Shown here piece after piece: positions 47,655 to 50,848 of a stretch of DNA of 50,848 nt. A program made the position numbers and the translations under genes. This DNA is from Chloroflexota bacterium (GTDB lineage: Bacteria > Chloroflexota > Dehalococcoidia > UBA2247 > RBG-13-53-26). Position 1 is the stretch's first letter. Every line of letters starts with the position of its first letter. The DNA lies in contig VGOM01000014.1 in assembly GCA_016875915.1 (NCBI GenBank), positions 1-50,848 of the forward strand, written 5' to 3'. The notes below the pieces were generated by a model. That model saw nothing but the letters and a program-made list of their open reading frames with translations. It was not told the origin of the DNA and made no database searches.

Positions 47655-49002
47655 ACCTGCGGGGCCCGGCGCAGGCCGTCCGGCAGGCGTGCTCTCCGGC
47701 GACGTACCCGGTGGAGAAGGCCGCCTGCAGGTTGTAGCCGCCGCTGCCGCCATCCACGTCGATGACCTCGCCGCAGAAGAACAGTCCCTTCACCAGACGC
47801 GAGGCCATGGTCTGCGGATCGATCTCATCCAGGGCCACCCCTCCGGCGGTGACCATGGCAGAAGCCATGGGCAGCGGCCCCTGGATGTTGAACCTGAGCG
47901 ACTTCAGCAGGCGGAGCAGCCCCTCCCTCTCCCCGGCGGTGACCCGGGCTCCCAGCCTGTCGGCGGGCATCCCCGCCATCCTGATGAAGTGTTCCACGGT
48001 CTTGTGCGGCAGCAGGCCGTCCAGGAGGTGACGGACGCCCCGCCCACCGTGGCGATGGAACTCATCCTGCAGGCGCTGGCGGAGTTGCCCCTCATCTACA
48101 TCGGGGAAGAGGTCGATGGACACGCTGACCGGACCCTGCTCCAGGGCCTCCACGATGGCCAGGCTCATGAGCAGGACGATGGGGCCGCTGATGCCGAAAT
48201 GGGTCAGGACCATGTCACCGGTGCGGCTCTCGATGACGCCGTGGCGCGGCTGGCGCTCCCCTATGCCGCGTCCATAGTCCCGGGAGACCGTCAGCAGGGG
48301 GTCGACCTCCGCCGCAGGGCAGCGGTGGGCGGTGAGCCGGACGTGGCGGAGGCTGACGCCCTGCAGGCTTCTGGCCAGGGCCGCTTCGCGCACTATGAGG
48401 GGAACCAGGGCGGGACGCAACGCGGCTATACTGTGGCCCAGGGCCGCGGCCAGCTCATAGCCATCGCCGGTGGACCCCGTCTCGGGGTAGCTGGCACCCC
48501 CGGCGGCCAGGACCACGGCGGCCGCCCGGTGCTCCCCGGCATCGGTGACCACCGCGGCGATCCGCTTCCTTGTGGCCCGTATGGCCGTCACCCTGGCCCG
48601 GGGGATGACCCGGACGCCTCGCTCCGCTGCGAAGCGCTCCAGGGCCCGGACCACGTCGTCGGCGCGATTGGAGGAAGGGAAGACCCGGCCGTCCGGCTTG
48701 GTCTCAGTCTCCACTCCATGACACGACAGGAGCGAGAGCAGGTCGTCGCGGAAGAACTGCCGGAAGGCCCCGTAGAGGAACCGCCCGTTCGGCCCGTACA
48801 TGGGCACGAAGTCCTCCAGGTCACCGGCGTTGGTCAGGTTGCAGCCGCTGCCACCGCTGAGGCGGAGCTTGTTGCCGGGACGCTCCGTCTTCTCAAGGAG
48901 CAGTACCCGGCAGCCCAGCTCGGCGGCTCTACCGGCCGCCAGGAGGCCGCTGGCCCCGGCCCCGACGACGACGATCTGCTTCCCGGTGCGGTCCTGGTCC
49001 AC
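47575..49002 (-). CDS. BaiN/HI0933-family NAD(P)/FAD-dependent oxidoreductase
   Basis: About 475 residues from GTG 49002 (VDQDRTGKQIVVVGAGASG). The start is uncertain, as no good Shine-Dalgarno sequence exists and the frame is open upstream through the next gene. GAGASGLLAAGRAAELG is the FAD dinucleotide motif, then KLRLSGGSGCNLTNAG and DGRVFPSSNRADDVV, typical of the HI0933 family; the C-terminal FCGEVIDVDGGSGGYNLQAAFSTGYVAG closes the domain. Some 35 extra residues rich in Arg, Pro and Ala continue into the maf gene on the opposite strand. Members include BaiN, which reduces bile acids; the substrate here is unknown. Confidence 0.87.
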   Translation of the reverse strand: MDQDRTGKQIVVVGAGASGLLAAGRAAELGCRVLLLEKTERPGNKLRLSGGSGCNLTNAGDLEDFVPMYGPNGRFLYGAFRQFFRDDLLSLLSCHGVETETKPDGRVFPSSNRADDVVRALERFAAERGVRVIPRARVTAIRATRKRIAAVVTDAGEHRAAAVVLAAGGASYPETGSTGDGYELAAALGHSIAALRPALVPLIVREAALARSLQGVSLRHVRLTAHRCPAAEVDPLLTVSRDYGRGIGERQPRHGVIESRTGDMVLTHFGISGPIVLLMSLAIVEALEQGPVSVSIDLFPDVDEGQLRQRLQDEFHRHGGRGVRHLLDGLLPHKTVEHFIRMAGMPADRLGARVTAGEREGLLRLLKSLRFNIQGPLPMASAMVTAGGVALDEIDPQTMASRLVKGLFFCGEVIDVDGGSGGYNLQAAFSTGYVAGEHACRTACAGPRRSKAPEAPGCRTPAVPGPRRSGAGRPH

Positions 49003-49090
49003 GGGTGTCAGTCCATCTCTGAGACGCCGGTTGAGTCGTGAAGGCTGGGCGCGGGGTGGGGATAGGGCTGGGACGGCGGGCCGAAGGACG

Positions 49091-49450
49091 TCACTCCTCC
49101 TCGAAATCCTGGTCAACCTCCTCGAGGCTGTCCAGGATCTCCCTGGCCCGCTGGGCCTCGGAGGCCAGCACGTGGATCTGGCACTCCGTATTGCCCGGGA
49201 AGACATACATGGCAGCGGCCAGGTCGCTCCGCTTGATCAGAGAGCGGATGCCCTCCTCTTCCAGAATGGCCTTCCACAGCGAGGCCAGCACCTCGTCCGG
49301 GGCGGTGGCGACGTGCTCCAGCGGTTCGCGGCTCCTGTTCAGTCCGGCTGCGGCATCGGCCGGCGGACCGGAGGCGAGGTGAGCGCCGCATTGGGGGCAG
49401 ACATCCGCCGGGTCGTCAGACGGGTGGCCGCAGTGGGGGCAACTGGTCAT
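49091..49450 (-). CDS. zinc-ribbon plus DUF2007-like protein
   Basis: 119 residues from the ATG giving MTSCPHCGHPSDD. An N-terminal zinc ribbon (CPHC...CPQC) and a C-terminal DUF2007-like signal-transduction-type domain (DEVLASLWKAILEEEGIRSLIKRSD, TECQIHVLASEAQRAREIL). It ends in an acidic tail. DUF2007 proteins are thought to bind partners, but the role is not known. The Shine-Dalgarno sequence is poor. It lies between the DPH6-like and BaiN-like genes, on the same strand. Confidence 0.82.
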   Translation of the reverse strand: MTSCPHCGHPSDDPADVCPQCGAHLASGPPADAAAGLNRSREPLEHVATAPDEVLASLWKAILEEEGIRSLIKRSDLAAAMYVFPGNTECQIHVLASEAQRAREILDSLEEVDQDFEEE

Positions 49451-49499
49451 GACATCACAGACGGCGGATTCCGGGCTCCCCGCTGACCGCGGCCGGGGA

Positions 49500-50213
49500 C
49501 TAGCGGCGGACCTTCTCCGGATTGGCCCGGACCTGCCTCTCAACCGGCTTCAAGTCGCAGAAGTAGAAACGGTTGTCCCGCAGGACGACCTCGCCCTTCT
49601 CGCACCGTATCTTCCGCCGGAAGATCGGGCCGTCGTAGACAAACGAATGGAACTCACCGTTCTCACCAGAGGGATCGACGGAAGCGGGCAGATCGGCCAG
49701 GAACTGCCGGTCGAAGACCCTGCCGGCGAATGACCTGTCGAGGGCGTTGGAGTCAACGCACGTGATCACCGCCTTGAAGCCCAGGTCGATGAATCGATTG
49801 GCCAGGCGCTTCGATCCCTTCCTCCACAGCGGGAAGAGCCCGTTCATGCCGATCCTGGCCAGGTTGCGCTCCCGGTACTTCCGGACGTCGTCGAGGGAGA
49901 TGTCGCCGAAGGCCACCGAGGAGACGCCCGTGCGCCGGTAGCGGGTCAGCGCCTCCTTCATCTTCGACTCGTACTCTTCGTCGGATGACTTGCGGCTGAT
50001 GTTGACCCTCTCCAGCGGGAATCCCAGAGACCGGGCCTGGCGGCCCAGCAGCGAAGTGCGCACCCCATGCATGCTCACCCGGTCGTAGTCCTCGGTCACC
50101 GTGGTCAGCAGGCCGCAGACCTCGTAGTCGGAGTTGGTCTGCAACTCGTAGAGGGCCAGGGCGCTGTCCTTGCCCCCGCTCCAGGTGAGGACAACCTTCT
50201 CCACAGATGCCAT
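49500..50213 (-). CDS. DPH6-like PP-loop ATP-pyrophosphatase
   Basis: 237 residues. The PP-loop SGGKDSALALYEL (near residue 12) marks an adenylating N-type ATPase. YDRVSMHGVRTSLLGRQA, SVAFGDISLDDVRKYRE and FPLWRK match the diphthine-ammonia ligase (DPH6/MJ0570) group. Bacteria lack diphthamide, so its target must be something else; the family call is safe, the substrate is not. It is separated from the adjacent ABC gene by about 220 bp. Confidence 0.86.
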   Translation of the reverse strand: MASVEKVVLTWSGGKDSALALYELQTNSDYEVCGLLTTVTEDYDRVSMHGVRTSLLGRQARSLGFPLERVNISRKSSDEEYESKMKEALTRYRRTGVSSVAFGDISLDDVRKYRERNLARIGMNGLFPLWRKGSKRLANRFIDLGFKAVITCVDSNALDRSFAGRVFDRQFLADLPASVDPSGENGEFHSFVYDGPIFRRKIRCEKGEVVLRDNRFYFCDLKPVERQVRANPEKVRR

Positions 50214-50431
50214 ACTTCAGTCCCGCGCCGCGGACGAGGGTTCGCTCAGCCAGAACCACCGGGAAAGCGGACGCGCTTCCGGACTCACTCGTTGTAGCTC
50301 GATGCTGACCCCCCGCCTCTGTCAGGGACGTCGGCCGTGTGACGTCCGCTGACCCGCACCGTTTGCCATTCTACGCCGATATTGCCAGCGCCGCAACGTC
50401 TGCGTGCCAGAAGCGGATCCCCGGATCGGCC

Positions 50432-50848
50432 TCATTCAAGCGGATGCCAGCAGGCGAAGAGACGGGTGTCGCCCCCAGATTCCAGGGGCGGCTCCATCAT
50501 CCTGCGGGACTCCGATGCCCGCGAACATCGGGGATGGAACCGGCAGCCCGGCGGCGGATTGGCCGGACTGGGCACTTCACCGGGCAGGACCAGCCGCGCC
50601 CGCTTCGTCTTCGGGTCAGGGATGGGGGTGGATAGAACCAGCGCCTGGGTGTAGGGGTGTCTGGGACTGTGGAATATCTCCAGCGGCCCGCCGATCTCCA
50701 CCACCTTGCCCAGATACATGACCACGATGGTGTCGCAGACGCTCTCGGCCACAGTGAGATTATGGGTCACATAGAGGTAGGTCAGATTCTGCTCATGCCT
50801 CAGGCTCTCCAGCAGGTCCAGGATCTGTGCCTGCACCGATACGTCCAG
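50432..50848 (-). CDS. oligopeptide/dipeptide ABC transporter ATP-binding protein, C-terminal part (start beyond window)
   Basis: The frame is open to the last base, so the start lies outside. About 138 residues are visible: LDVSVQAQILDLL (just after the Walker B region), the H-loop LTYLYVTHNLTVAESVCDTIVVMYLGKVVEIG, then the oligopeptide-specific C-terminal domain (HPYTQALVLSTPIPD..., PGEVPSPANPPPGCRFHPRCSRA) whose cysteines match OppD/OppF/DppF types. It would power peptide or nickel-type uptake with permeases encoded outside the window. Confidence 0.93.
   Translation of the reverse strand: MDVSVQAQILDLLESLRHEQNLTYLYVTHNLTVAESVCDTIVVMYLGKVVEIGGPLEIFHSPRHPYTQALVLSTPIPDPKTKRARLVLPGEVPSPANPPPGCRFHPRCSRASESRRMMEPPLESGGDTRLFACWHPLE

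Overview
The window is about 50.8 kb of uniformly high-GC, gene-dense bacterial DNA. It looks like part of a chromosome from an uncultured Chloroflexota, most probably a Dehalococcoidia-type anaerobe or facultative organism. This is inferred from gene content and style: a B12-dependent ribonucleotide reductase (NrdJ) with NrdR, several family III and family I CoA-transferases, a pyruvate phosphate dikinase, ArsM beside a CC-motif AbrB protein, a flavodiiron protein, many TTG and GTG starts, and frequent TGn-TATAAT extended -10 promoters. No 16S rRNA gene is present, so taxonomy is unproven. I found no tRNA, rRNA, CRISPR array, transposase or phage gene.

Layout. 1-2.8 kb: end of a histidine kinase and its OmpR-type regulator, then small proteins and a COG2426-type membrane protein. 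3.0-7.0 kb: a phytoene-desaturase-like FAD enzyme divergent from an AbrB-like/arsM pair, meeting an MFS transporter tail to tail. 7.3-11.4 kb: aquaporin Z divergent from a thiamine-diphosphate enzyme and a zinc alcohol dehydrogenase. 11.5-13.1 kb: a GAF protein followed by two tandem ABM-fold paralogues. 13.1-16.7 kb: a PHP protein, a small Cys-containing protein and two consecutive CaiB/BaiF CoA-transferases. 16.9-18.2 kb: a zincin-like peptidase and recO. 18.3-22.8 kb: the informational operon infC-rpmI-rplT-pheS-pheT on the minus strand. 23.0-27.8 kb: ppdK, ftsY and lgt, the last with an unusual C-terminal extension. 27.8-30.0 kb: a lower-GC accessory patch (alpha/beta hydrolase, SnoaL-like protein) carrying palindromic repeats.

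30.0-34.3 kb: a minus-strand operon of an acetyl-CoA hydrolase/CoA-transferase family protein, fabF and recJ. 34.4-39.5 kb: small membrane proteins, an isochorismatase-like hydrolase, then the nrdR-nrdJ operon, whose promoter contains what looks like a pair of NrdR boxes. 39.7-42.6 kb: a plus-strand redox cluster (flavodiiron protein, flavodoxin, cupin, CCG-domain Fe-S protein). 42.6-45.9 kb: a secreted calcineurin-like lipoprotein, a lipoprotein cyclophilin and an SDR. 46.1-50.8 kb: a PNPOx-like protein, DUF3795, Maf, a BaiN-like flavoprotein, a DUF2007-like protein, a DPH6-like PP-loop ATPase and the start-truncated end of an oligopeptide ABC ATPase.

The most notable signals are: infC starting at ATA/ATC; NrdR boxes placed in the nrdR-nrdJ promoter spacer; an lgt fused to a zinc-ribbon membrane module of different base composition; dyad operators at several promoters; a probably leaderless recO; and short palindromic repeats, including a possible 175-bp MITE-like unit. 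Start codons were chosen by Shine-Dalgarno fit and family alignment. Many differ from the longest open frame.
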